DNA from: Marthasterias glacialis
Taxonomy: Eukaryota; Echinodermata; Asteroidea; Forcipulatida; Asteriidae
Assembly: GCA_911728455.2 (NCBI GenBank)
Contig: OU452235.1
Span: 12,634,634-12,698,633 of the forward strand
DNA length: 64,000 bases
Direction: 5' to 3'
Shown here: positions 36,770-47,720 of the stretch, one piece after another
Layout of the letters: every line of letters begins with the position of its first letter
Position numbering within the stretch: position 1 is the first letter of the stretch
Notes under the pieces: model-generated
The model's database searches: none
Seen by the model: the letters and a program-made list of their open reading frames with translations, nothing else
Told to the model about the DNA's origin: nothing
Translations under genes and position numbers: made by a program

Positions 36770-37760
36770 TGAGGATGCAGAAGGGGGGGGGGTTAAAGCT
36801 TTAAAATCTCCACAGCAAAACTATAATATTGCCCCCGGAGAAAACGCTCCTTCTTTACCCTAAATTTAACCAATCTCTTAAGAGACGCCCCCATTAATTA
36901 TTGACCTCCACTTGTCTCTTTAAGAAGTCGATAATTCCTTGGGGGTTGTAAGATATACCACTGGAAATAATCATGTTTAAGTTATTCATGAGTTACTCAC
37001 TCATGAATTAATCATGTTGCTGCAATGCAACACCTTAGATTGGTACTTTCATGAATTATGCATGAGTGATGAACATTCTTGGATCATTCGTTAATTATGC
37101 ATGGGCGACGGATAGCATTGGGCCCACAACCTCACAAACTCATTGTTCATTCATTTAATATGCACGAGGGATCAACCTGATTGGTTCATACATCATCTTT
37201 CAAGAACTTAGAGACATTTAGAGATTTAGGGACATCTTTGATATATTCATAAATTATGCTAATCAGCAAATTTTAGAAACATTCTTGTGACGTCCGAAGG
37301 ACAACACGGCATGATGATGAATATGTTTGTCATTTGTCAATTCTTTAAATAAATTGATATGAATAATGCAAATATATGGCTCATTAAATATAACACCATC
37401 AAAGATCATTTTCCTCATTCATTTTTAAATATAACTTAAGTTTATTATTCACCATCGCTTATTAAGCCACTAGTTCATGTAATCAATTAAATAAACGGTT
37501 TTTCAACAACATTTAAAAAAAAAAAGATAAAAAGATAAATGCTAAAATTGTTTGCAAATCCTCCAGCCAAATTGTTTCCTTGACGGTAATCTTGATATAA
37601 TCACGAGGTATACCACATTATTTTCAGAGTATCTCTTATTAAATTTGTCATTGCAGAGCCGTTGAAACACTGCATGGTTTACCCTTTGCTGCTGCATCAA
37701 CGGGGATACCATTACAGGCAGCCTATTAGCACAAAGGCGGGTGCATTGTATCAGCACCCC
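36770..37760. other. Promoter-proximal flank with degenerate CATGAATTAT blocks
   Basis: 36965-37280 repeats variants of TCATGAATTATGCATGAGTG and TTAATTATGCATGGGCGA several times, a loose tandem repeat in the kilobase before the promoter. The rest is AT-rich with no recognised element. Confidence 0.35.
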
Positions 37761-37776
37761 GTGATGTAAGCCCCTG

Positions 37777-37814
37777 TATATATATGAGAGGTCGAAACCG
37801 CGCTGTGCGTGTCA
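37777..37814 (+). promoter_or_regulatory. Predicted core promoter (TATA box plus initiator-like site)
   Basis: A run TATATATAT lies at 37777-37785, and a TCATTT initiator-like sequence lies about 30-37 bases downstream, with its A at 37814. The predicted 5' UTR would be only about 50 bases before the ATG at 37864. The spacing suits a TATA-driven RNA polymerase II promoter for the mucin-like gene. This is inferred from spacing and motif alone; AT-rich runs are common here, so the start site could lie elsewhere. Confidence 0.45.
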
Positions 37815-37831
37815 TTTGTTCCCCGCCGAGG

Positions 37832-37867
37832 ATGAAAGACGGTTGCCTGCTCTGGAGGATAGGATGA
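37832..37867 (+). promoter_or_regulatory. Upstream ORF of 11 codons overlapping the main start codon
   Basis: An ATG at 37832 opens a frame (MKDGCLLWRIG) that stops at TGA 37865-37867. The main start ATG is 37864-37866, so the two frames share the four bases ATGA. If transcription starts near 37810, this uORF is inside the 5' UTR. Such an arrangement can lower translation or couple the main ORF to reinitiation. The main ATG has A at -3 and A at +4, so leaky scanning is also possible. The overlap is seen directly; the regulatory effect is inference. Confidence 0.4.
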
Positions 37868-37936
37868 TAATCAAGATGATGCGGTGGATGTGGCTGGTGA
37901 CAGTCTTTATCGCTCATCTCCAAGTTGCATCCTCTG
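37864..37936 (+). CDS. Exon 1 of a mucin-like type I membrane protein: signal peptide
   Basis: This exon encodes residues 1-24 plus the first base of codon 25. The peptide begins MIIKMMRWMWLV, with Lys and Arg followed by a hydrophobic core (WLVTVFIAHL) and a small-residue end (VASS), a classical secretory signal peptide. Cleavage near residues 23-25 would leave the mucin-like ectodomain at the mature N terminus. The exon ends at a strong donor, TCTG followed by gtgagt, leaving a phase 1 intron of about 6.7 kb. The start at 37864 was chosen for its Kozak context (A at -3) and because a TATA box lies about 85 bases upstream; Met 5, 6 or 9 could also serve and would shorten the basic n-region. 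Confidence 0.72.
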
Positions 37937-38099
37937 GTGAGTAAAACTCCCAAATCCTTTTTTTCTTTTTTCCCCCTTTTTTTATTTGCAAAATCCTATA
38001 TGTATTATTAATTATACCGCACGGTGGGATGGGTCTCGTAACAATATTGGTGATGCATGTTTGTAAACTTCTGCCGCTGGTTTGTGTGGAGTTTATACA

Positions 38100-38375
38100 C
38101 AGTCTCTTTGAATCAAGATAAGGTAAGGCAGTGTTTATTGGCGGGCGTTGTTTAGTCTCTGTGAGTCAGATATGGTATATTGATGTGGATGTTTTCAAAG
38201 GACGAGTTTTGTTATGATTGCTGTCTTTGAATCAAGATAATGTACATCAGTAGCACTTTTGGAGAAACTGTTGCTACTCTAAAGTAGTAATCAAAAACAA
38301 ATCGAGAGAAAGTGAAGAGCTGGTAATGTAAAATTGGCTCCTGGTATTATTACTGTCTTTGAACCAAGACATGGT
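38100..38375 (-). repeat. CTTGATTCAAAG repeat units in intron 1, inverted
   Basis: CTTTGAATCAAGATAAGGTA (38105), CTTTGAATCAAGATAATGTA (38225) and CTTTGAACCAAGACATGGTA (38358) are spaced about 120-130 bases. They are in the orientation opposite to the 33 kb array. Confidence 0.6.
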
Positions 38376-38468
38376 ACGGGAGTGTAACTATAAGTAAGTA
38401 TTTCAAAAATTGTTATGATTATATCTCTAAGGCTTTCATCAAGGTATGCAAACAAATATTTCAAATAC

Positions 38469-38469
38469 A

Positions 38470-38500
<31 letters not shown>
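38469..38500. repeat. (AAAT)n microsatellite
   Basis: About eight units of ATAA/AAAT without interruption, in intron 1. Confidence 0.9.
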
Positions 38501-41500
38501 GATTTCTTTTTCAGCTTGGACAAACATTTTAAGAAGCCACCCTTTCCAAAATAAGACACGATCACTTTATTTGAAAGTGAATTTTGTTTGGACAAATCTT
38601 CTCGCGTTGAGAGATTTTCGATACTATCTGTATAGACACGTACTATCAAGATAATGGGTTAGTTTTTTAATTTAGGTTCTAGCACTTTGACATCGAGTCT
38701 TTACCCGTCGCCTCTGCCGTCGTATACGACTGGAACACGGCGTCAGCAGACAAGACAATCCGGTGGATTTGTCTTCGCTGCAGTTCTTGTCGACAGAATG
38801 ACAGAGTAGAGAAACTATGTTGAATGATGGAGTGGATCAGATAATCTGTGAATGCATGAATCCTGGCAGACCTTAATGGAATGTTTAATCAAGTCTATTT
38901 TCTTTCTCCTCTCGACGGTTCCAGAAATACTGTAGTTACCCTCTCGACTGTTGGGGCGTGTGAAGTTTTGTTTCAGTTTGTCACTTTGTGCTCGGTGCCC
39001 GCACTTTTGCGCAAAGAGGAGAAACTTGTGTTGGGGAACGTAAAGGTCTTCCATACTGCTCCTCTTTCTGCTTGTGTATTTGTTTGGAGGAATTTCTTTT
39101 GAAATGGTGCTTCATTATGCAACGTTGTAAGAGGAACACTTTTAGCATGTTTTCCGCCAGTGCAAACAAATTACCTTTACAATGTTTTTGTTTGATTATT
39201 TCTGCCAATAACATCCATGCAAAATAAAAATCATGGGAAAGGCCTTACATTGCGCAGAAGGAAACCAAATGAGTTTTATATAAAATAACGATGTTTACAC
39301 ACTTTAAACAAAACAAAGGCCTAACTTCTTCTTCTTTGATACACGCACTAGTAATTTTGAGATATATCTAAATCCAAATAATGCAATGATTTTCATTTCA
39401 AGGACAACTGAATGAGTGAAATTAATAAAGTTATGGTTTACTAAAACCATAAATGACCGTTTTTTACATTTTCTTACTAAGTCCGTTCGTGTAAAATATA
39501 TTTCTTAAACAAATTCGATGAAATGACAGTTTAGTTTTTTGAATACACATTTGGTGTCATTCCAACATGTTTAATTAATTAATTTACTCACTCAACAACA
39601 TTTATATAGCAAATGTTCATGTGTTTATTGTATTGTCTACGTCACACTGCAAATGACTAGGTGGGGACCACATTTGCGAAGAGATTCAAATATCCAATAT
39701 CGGTTATTCGTTTCAAGTAAGAGAAGAGTAACGCAATGAAAGGAAACAAATCGATTTCTTTTATTTCGAATCTCTTGTACTGAAGTACAGATAGGATATC
39801 TGGGAATGTTTGTGTCGATTCTTGTATTTCGATTAAACTACACTTAATTGAAAATATCGATTACATGACTGTATTCGTTTGGCAGTATCTGAAGGTCGTT
39901 CATTCAGAAATATATTATTGATTTTTTATGTTTGGACTTCAAATGAAAAAGGTTCATAGCGAGTTACCGATACTCTAATGTCCGTGCATGGAGGAAATGA
40001 AAAATTGAAATTATAGAATCACAATTTCTTTCCATCATGGCCCGACAAAAACAAAATTGTTTTTTTTTCTTTTTTGCCGCTTTCGGTTTCACGAATTGAT
40101 TCAATCCAGTTGTGGTCAAGTGAACACCGAAATGCCTGCACATGGAGAATCGATTCCAAATACTCGAAATTGTATGTCTTGAATATTTATTGTTTAATTA
40201 TTGGTGGACTGTTTAAAGAAGATTGCTACTGATTAGAAATCGATGGCTTACTCAAAAACATGAATTGAACTCGATTCTTATTATCCGATTTGTCGGGGAT
40301 CGCTATCAGAAGGTTGCGAGTTCAAAATCTTGATGGCTGTGAGCAATTTACATGTAAATATTCTACACGACACCACAAAGCCAATTAAGGGTAAAATGGG
40401 TCGTCCGGTTTAGGCAGCCGTTATTAATTTAGTCGTGTGGCCCATTACCATAGACGTTAAGCCAGTGTTTGTTGGGGGGAAAAGACTCGCTCTGAGCCTC
40501 TGAGCTGGCACTTGCAATCTCAAGCAGATCTTTTCACGCGAAGAATGAAGAGCTTTTCACAGATTGGAATGACTTTTGTTGCAAACAACATTTTTTTTTA
40601 TATTAACAAACACAGTTAAAGGTAACATACATGATTGGTCAAACTGACAGTGCAGTGTTCTTACTTTGTGTGATTCAATATATGCATGAACAAACCTGTT
40701 AATATTTGGGGCGGCTCAATCCGTCGTTTGAGTCAGAAAATGAATAGTGAAAACCCGTGCACTTTTTCTGAATGTAAACAAACTGTCCTTAATTTCGATT
40801 GTTACAACCGAAATTAAAAACGGGCTCGTCAACTTCTATTGTCTGGACAGTATTTCAGACAGAAATATTTCCATGGAAGATTGATATTGGTATGAATTAA
40901 GCCTTCAGACTGATACCAATTAATATATAAATATATATTTTTATATAAATACTAATCCTATATTCTACCTTTACGTTTTCCACCAGAATCGTCTTGATCT
41001 GTTTAACCTCAGTTGAAAGTGAGGATACATTACTTACTTGAGTAGACATTTTGCAAATTCTGTTTAAACAATTGAACAACCCATCGATATTTAATGCAAA
41101 ATGAGCAAATGATAAGTAGTGCCCATCAAATAAAAAAAAAATGGCTTTATAATTCAGTGATTGTGATATTATCTCAATTGCGCAGTGTTCCGTTTTAAAG
41201 ATCTCGGGGCGTCATAATAATAATGGCCCCTATAACAAGGTCTGTGACTGCAGGCCGATATTTCAATATAGGCCCGCCGTAATGAAAAAAAAAAAATGAA
41301 TGTCCTCGCTAGAGTTCATTCCTTATATATCTCACAAGAAAGGTATAATTATTGCGTAGAGAAAATGAAATACCTTTTTTAAATGTTGCCTTTTTTTATA
41401 CTTCGAATTTTTAATTGGAATTTATACGTGCTCGTGTCCGAGTTTCATGGATCTGAAATCCAAGGTTGAACTGTCTTTATGTGGCAATCGAACCCTTGAT

Positions 41501-41518
41501 CGTTAGTATTCCAGGCCA

Positions 41519-42194
41519 GGGCCCAATTTCATAGAGCTGCTTAAGCACAAAAAGTAGCTAAGCACAACACAATTATGCTTACAGAAATACGGTTATACCA
41601 GCTAAAATAGCATGTCACAATGTTCAATCTGTGACTGGTATCCTGCTTATTTTTGTTAGCAGAAAATGTTAAAGCAATGTTTTCTGCTTAAGCAGCTCTA
41701 TCAAATTGGGCCCAGGTCCAAATTTAATGAGCTGCTTAAACAGAAATTATGGCTAAAACATGTGTGCTAAGCAAAAACAAGCTGGATACCAGTCAGATCG
41801 TACATGTGGCATGCTATTTTGGCTGGTAACCTTATTCTGGTAAGCTTAATTTTGTTTGTGCTTAGCTACTTTTTGTGTTTGAGCAGCTCTTTGATATTGG
41901 ACTGGCACGGGCCCAATTTCATAGAGCTGCTTAAGCAGAAAATTGTGCTTAATAATTTTCTGCTTAGCAAAAAAAATAAGCAGGATACCAGTCACAAATT
42001 GTACATGCGACACGCTGCTTTGGCTGGTGACCTTACTCTGGTGAGCATATTTTTTTTTTGTGCTGAACTACTTTTTGTGCGTAAGCAGAAATTACTGCTC
42101 AAGCTTTAATAGCCAAAACAAGCGAGATACCAGTCAGAGATGGTACACGTATCATGGTATTTTGGCTGGTAAACAGCTCTATGAAATTGGGCCC
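41519..42194. mobile_element. Three head-to-tail GGGCCC-family MITE copies in intron 1
   Basis: Copies lie at about 41519-41713, 41708-41910 and 41909-42194. Each starts GGGCCC(A)AATTTCATAGAGCTG or a variant and ends AGCAGCTCTATNAAATTGGGC or a variant, so they carry inverted ends of about 25 bases. Adjacent copies share the GGGCCC junction. Core blocks GGATACCAGTCA and TTTTGGCTGGTAAC are shared. 42370-42550 holds another strongly diverged piece. Confidence 0.7.
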
Positions 42195-43020
42195 GGATGT
42201 TAATGCTTTTTGGAAACAAAATATTTAGTTAAACGTTTGCCTGCTCCAATGCGTGGTGAAGGAACGTTGTACGAAAGTACTACTGTAAGGTCTGACTTTT
42301 TTAGGAATGCAACCTTTGACCTTTTCTATTCTGGAGCAGAGAACAATTTCGTGGCTGTGCTTACCGCGGAATTCTGCGCTTACGGTCCTCATTCTCCGCT
42401 TTACGGGGATAGCAATTTAAGCGAAGAATGTTTTTTGTGTAACGAGAAAACGCAAGCTCACAAAACAAAACTTCCTTGCCAACCTGTGAGATGAACTTAC
42501 GTTAAGCGCAGCTTTTCCGGTTTTTCTGTTTAGCATTTTACGTTTAGCAGAGCCATGAAATACCGTATGGCCCGGATGTCCCTCGCGGACGCCTATACAA
42601 CTTGCACATAACTTAGCTTTAAGGGAGAAATCTTCCCTCGTTTTTCTACTCGAAAACATTCAAAATTGGATAAACGCATTCGACCCGGGCCCCACGTTCT
42701 GCCAGATATCTATGTCACCACATTCCAATTATCCTTTCGGAAATCCTGGAATTACTCGACAAACAAAACTAATGAAGCCAATAGAAGGTCTTGCATGGCT
42801 GCCCTTGAACAAACCACTCGAGCGTAAAACGTAATTTCGCTGCCCCGCTGCAGTTTTTTTTCCCTGGCACGTGATTTATCAATTGCTTCAAATTTCTTGC
42901 CGCGTTAAAGGGACTAATACATCTTCGGTTTTGGAAGGAGTGAGAGAAATTCGTTCCCATCTTCTAGTTTTCAAAAAAAAGTTGATCTCACGTGAAGATG
43001 TCATCAAATTGTATGGTCAA

Positions 43021-43440
43021 GTTTTCGAGAAGACTAAATGACGTTCTTGTTTTGGGTTTTAGGGTGTTTCTTCTTCTTCATTATCTTCTTCTTCTCCTTC
43101 TTCTCCTTCTTCTCCTTCTTCTCCTTCTTCTCCTTCTTCTCCTTCTCCTTCTTCTTCTTCTTCTTCTTTTTCTTCTTCTTTTTCTTTTTCTTCCTGTTCT
43201 TCTTTTATCTGGGGATTTGATACACATCCGACAGTTTCGATCTAAGCTTTTGTGTGGTCACGTTTTCGAGAAGACTAAATAACGTTGTTGTTTTTGGTTT
43301 TAGGGTGTTTGTTCATCCTTCTTCTTCTTTTTCTTCAATTTTTGTCATCAGTATCTTCTTCTTCCCCTTTTTCTTCAATCTTCTTCTTTTTTTATCTAGG
43401 GATTTAATACACATCTGACTTGTTTCGATCTGAGCAACGG
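43021..43440. repeat. Tandem 241-base duplication with (CTT)n polypyrimidine tracts
   Basis: GTTTTCGAGAAGACTAAATG at 43021 and GTTTTCGAGAAGACTAAATA at 43262 start two units, each with TTTTAGGGTGTTT, a long TTC/CTT pyrimidine run (43069-43200, and a shorter one 43314-43392), then GGGATTT and ATACACATC and TTTCGATCT. The poly-Leu and poly-Phe open frames here are repeat artefacts. Confidence 0.8.
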
Positions 43441-43879
43441 TTATTGTATAGGGATTTTCAAAAGCTACATTTTCTCAACTTTGACATTATTTCTGACCGC
43501 AACATTTCTCTGATGAAGGATTGGTTCTGGTTTGAACTTTTTCAAACTGTTAGGGCTTTCTGATTGAGCTTGAATTTATTTGTTCTCTCTCCCGACACTG
43601 TCAACCTTGGACTTTGTCTTTAACTTAAATGGGGGAGCTCGTGTGACTCCGTGAATAGACCATGGGTCATTGGTATCGGCTAATGTGCATATGAGATTTC
43701 ATGAGCCGTGGAACTCCTGTGTGCTGGGAATGTAATTTCAAATATCGCCCGAGGAACGAAACTCAATCTGAACAATTTCATTTACATTTTCAGACGGATC
43801 AGTTCCCAAGGTCACGGATGTATTATGTTATTGTTGTTCAAGTTTGTTTCACATTGGACGGTGCGGAGCGTTCACACGC

Positions 43880-44110
43880 ATTTCCTCCAGGGGGATTTGT
43901 TTAATTCTTAATAAAAAACACAAACATTTGTCTTCGCCGAAGATAATTGAGCGGAGAAATTTAGGCAAATCGAAATGATCGCCATCGAGATTGGGACAAA
44001 TGGCGCCCGTGAATATGAGATTAATGTAAAACTGACACTCCGAATGTAAACAATCAGCGGTGTTATTAATGACCTTGTTGCAAACACCTGCGCTTTGGGT
44101 TAGCACTAAA
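43880..44110. other. Unique block within intron 1
   Basis: It is non-repetitive with GATAA- and TTAAT-type sites and no useful open frame on the plus strand. It may be an intronic regulatory element of the mucin-like gene; that is only a suggestion from its contrast with the repeats around it. Confidence 0.2.
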
Positions 44111-44244
44111 TTGCCCGTATTGTTTAATAATGAATTACCTACGCAAACCAGCGGGGCACAAGTCTGATATATATTACTACAATTAAATTGATTTGATGCC
44201 CTTTACGGATTATATATACAATATATACTGCTGAGTCTAAAACA

Positions 44245-44359
44245 CCGTATCCAAATTGGCGGCTACGGCTACGGCTGTGGCTTGGGGTGTTGCTAAGGAC
44301 GTCCTATACTTCAACGGCGATCAAGCAGTAGCCGTATCCGCTATTTCGGACATGACCTT
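44245..44359. mobile_element. MITE-like repeat with GTCCGAAT ends, copy 4, in intron 1
   Basis: It runs from CCGTATCCAAATTGGCGG to CGCTATTTCGGACATGACC. It lies about 280 bases upstream of the exon 2 acceptor and carries GGCTACGGCTACGGC. Confidence 0.6.
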
Positions 44360-44641
44360 ATAAGTCATATAGGCACCTCTGGTTGGAATGGAACCCACGA
44401 GCTTTAGCATTCAAGAATATAGACAATGATATCATGTAGTGAGTGGAAATTATAAAGTCAACTCTCCTACTGTCTGACCATTCAATATCATCATCTGTGG
44501 TTTTGAATGAAAGATATCCCCGTTTGTAATATAGAATCATATGGCGAATCTGTTTTCTTTGTATGTACTGAAAACAAGTATTACAACAGTTTATATAATT
44601 GTATTTCTAACAAGCGGTTTGTGTTTTACTTTGTTTCGAAG

Positions 44642-45574
44642 ATAATGACACGACCACGGAAGTTGTGCCTGCGTCAGAGTACTATGTGGAAATACAGACT
44701 GACATTGTGGGCAACTACACCGAGGCTGTAGACGTCACAACAGAGTCTGATGACGTCGACACAAGTGTTCACGAAGTTACATCTGAAGCGCCCTCTCTGT
44801 CCACGTTGGTGCATGCGGACCGCACATTGATTAACGATACTCAGTCGGGAAATAAAACACTGGTCCTGGTGCAAAATACCGATAGCAATAGCAAAGAAAA
44901 AACCATAGGAGCTGAAAGTTCGCATAATGAATCCACCGAACTTTCGGGTCATGCTTTTACAATAGAACCAACAACGAATTTGCAAACTGAGAGTGTTACA
45001 ACCTATGCTACAGAAACTGAGCTACAAACAGTTAACACCGAACAAGAAGAGATCTTTCCAACTTTTGAATCTTTGAGCTCCACGTTGCATCGGTCATCAT
45101 CAGTGATACCAACTAGCAAAACATTAGTAGACTCGTCAACCGTAAACTCTTCAAGAACGAGTTCGAGCACCGCTGGTGCTGTTGGAAGAAGTGATGTTAC
45201 GGAGGACCTAGTGGCTAGTCTAGTGTCCAAGACAAACTCAAGCTCTAGCAGAGCAGCAACATTTACCACCACATTTACCTCAATTTCGTCAGTGCCTCAG
45301 GGCAGTCTTGTTACGACGCCCTCCTCGTCGACAACAACCTCTTCGTCGACAACAACCGACCCCACGTCGACTGAAACATCTTCAACGGAGAGACAAACTT
45401 GGGCAGGAACAACATCCCCATCTGAAGTTAAGACTGTCAACATTTCTGAAACTGTTTCGAAGGAACACGAAGCTCAGACTACAGCTGAACTTCCGGGGAA
45501 ACACGCAACGTCTGGTTTACTTGAGGGATCTCTCTCCGGTGCTTCAACCTTGCAAGTAACAGAGGAATTAACCG
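44642..45574 (+). CDS. Exon 2: Ser/Thr-rich mucin-like ectodomain
   Basis: This 933-base exon encodes residues 25-335. By my count about 38 percent of residues are Ser or Thr, rising to about half around residues 170-280 (runs such as SSSTTTSSSTTT). There is no cysteine and no recognisable globular domain. Eight N-x-S/T sequons are visible (NDT twice, NYT, NKT, NES, NSS twice, NIS). This composition predicts an extended, heavily O-glycosylated extracellular stalk, as in sialomucins. The acceptor follows a pyrimidine-rich tract ending cgaag at 44641, and the donor is gtaagc at 45575. Both flanking introns are phase 1, so the exon is a skippable cassette. The open frame runs a few codons into the intron to a TAG, which is not used if the donor is used. 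No homologue is recognised; low-complexity mucin sequence diverges fast. Confidence 0.78.
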
Positions 45575-45827
45575 GTAAGCCATAGACGTGCATTTTAAGC
45601 TGCTTATTCAGGCTACGGCTACGTCAAGCCATCTTGAAGCTCAAACTAGACTAGACGTACGTTGCTTCAAGAAAGGTTTTAGCCGAGCATGGGAAGGAGC
45701 CGTAGGTTAGGGAAAGTTCTCCATGGAAAGTTTTTTTTTACACCTACGCTGTGACGACGCCAATGTATCCCTTGCTTGTTATGTATCCCTTGCTTACGTC
45801 ACCTACAGTGTCTTTGCCGATGTCAAA

Positions 45828-45954
45828 GACCGTGTCCGAATCGAGCGACTTCGGTTACGGCTACGGCCGTTGGCTGCAACGACAACGTTGAAGAATAGGA
45901 ATCTTCGGCGTTCCGGCCGTAGCCACTGCCGAAGCCATTCATTCGGACACGGCC
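45828..45954. mobile_element. MITE-like repeat with GTCCGAAT ends, copy 5, in intron 2
   Basis: It has the best-preserved ends: GACCGTGTCCGAATCGAGCG at the left and CATTCGGACACGGCC at the right. It lies about 250 bases after the exon 2 donor, so mucin exon 2 is bracketed by two copies. Confidence 0.65.
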
Positions 45955-46859
45955 AAAGAATGTGCATCACTGTTCGAAAGTTGTTGGACGTGTTACCTGC
46001 GTGCGCGGTATCCAGAATGTAACCTCAGCAGCGGTGGCGTGTAAAAGGGATCCGTGGCCATTTTTGAAACCGCGGCTTAGTGCTTCCCCAAGTGTACAGT
46101 GGTGGTGTAGCCAATGCTGTGATTGGTCAATATGTTAAGGGGCGGAGCTTAATGGATCAGTCAATTGCTAGTGTTTCATACTCGTAAGGAGTTGAAGAAT
46201 GCACAAAGCCATATGAGCAGGAATAGCACAGCATAAAGCACTTTGATACTTGGTTGAAAAGTGCCTATAATCGCTTTCATTAAGTCTACCTTACTGCTGA
46301 CGCGATAATGTTTCTATACGTCAACCAATGACCCCTAAGTAATATGTTAGCTATCGTCTCACTGAATACAAAAAAGCAAAAAACACTTGATAGAAATTTA
46401 TACACCCTCAGGACAGCTCAAAACTTAAACAAATAAAACAAATCTCCGACAAAAAAAAAAATAAGAAGCACCTATCAATCAATACTATCAAAGGAGAGTT
46501 AGATGATGCAGTTACATTTTCGGTGCCCGTGAGTCTAAAACAACACATCTTCAAGAAGGTTTAAGTGGCTGTCAAGATGCTCTCACCGTGCGTGATGACA
46601 CCCTGTACGGTCTTGAGATGAATTTGTACATTTTCGATTCTTGGTCTTGGTCATAGTTGTCGTTTCCTAAACGACCTATGAAGAGCCACGGCGTCTTCCG
46701 TTTACTTAACCATCGACTTGAAGGTATAAAGTGTTCTGTGAATTTCCGTCTTTAAGTGTGTAAAAATGTACTCAGTAAGTGAAAATCTGTTTGATTATCT
46801 GCCCTTCACAAAAAATTAAAGACACGTTACAGGATTTGGTGATCATTGAAAAGCAAAAA

Positions 46860-46965
46860 TGATGAGTTACAGTCTGGGCCCAATTTCATAAAACTGTTAA
46901 CCGGTAAGCACGTTTACCAATAGCAAAACTTGCGTAAAAGAAAGTGTATTTCATAAACAATTCAG
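46860..46965. repeat. Diverged GGGCCC-family end in intron 2
   Basis: TGGGCCCAATTTCATAAAAC and GGTAAGCACG resemble the family start; the rest has decayed. Confidence 0.45.
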
Positions 46966-47599
46966 GAATTCCTGTAATTCTTATTAAGGCATGATGGAAC
47001 TGGTAGTATAGTGTAATTATTATCATTACTGTATTATTGCCAATTGTTAACAAATCTCAAGTTTAAAAAACAGTACTCAATTCCAAACTCCACTTTGAAC
47101 AAAGCTCGCCACAAAGTTTTGAGGGATGTTTTTTTTTAATTCAATTTCCATTAGGTGAAAAGGAATCAGTTGAAATTAGTTTCTCGTCTAGTTAAATTGT
47201 GTTTAAACAGGGATCGCCTTGTGCGATAAGCCCAGACGCCCCTTCCGCACCTCACCCAGACTTCGGCATATTTTGCTCTTATTTTTGGAGGCTTTTTATT
47301 CGTGCCAGCCGTGCCTGTGGTATCACTATCGTGTAATTAAACCAGTTCTTGCGCCTGAAGCCAATCGCATCAGCTGCTTGGACTCGGGGTGGAATACATC
47401 ACCCCGGACCAATGTTGCAATCTTACGGACGTGAGCCAAGACCCGACAACTAATCATTTCTCATGAAAAGTGTACTTGATGCCACAGGGTGAGCTCCTCG
47501 TACAAGTTATGCATTCGCTATGTATTTACACCTTGTCCGTGCAAATGTACAGCAACACCACGAACTGACTGTTCTTCTTTAACAACGCCAGTCTTTTAA

Positions 47600-47720
47600 G
47601 TTTTTTTTTTTCGGTAGGGGTGATATCGCGTGGGACCGCGGACCCACTTAGCTGCGGAGATTGAGTTCGGCCCTCGCGGGGCCGCTGCGCCACGCTAGCG
47701 CGGCCTGGAAAAGACCGAAG
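47600..47720. other. GC-rich block in intron 2
   Basis: 47625-47710 contains GGGACCGCGGACCCAC, CCTCGCGGGGCCG and CACGCTAGCGCGGCC, far richer in CpG than its surroundings. No exon with splice sites was found. Confidence 0.3.

Noticed and set aside
42992-43282. 96-codon frame with a poly-Leu stretch resembling a membrane segment
   Set aside because: It is the translation of the TTC/CTT polypyrimidine tract; other frames give poly-Phe.
45575-45585. Reading exon 2 on to the TAG at 45583 as the end of a secreted mucin
   Set aside because: A strong gtaagc donor lies just before it and exon 3 continues the frame with a membrane span. An intron-retained secreted isoform is still possible.
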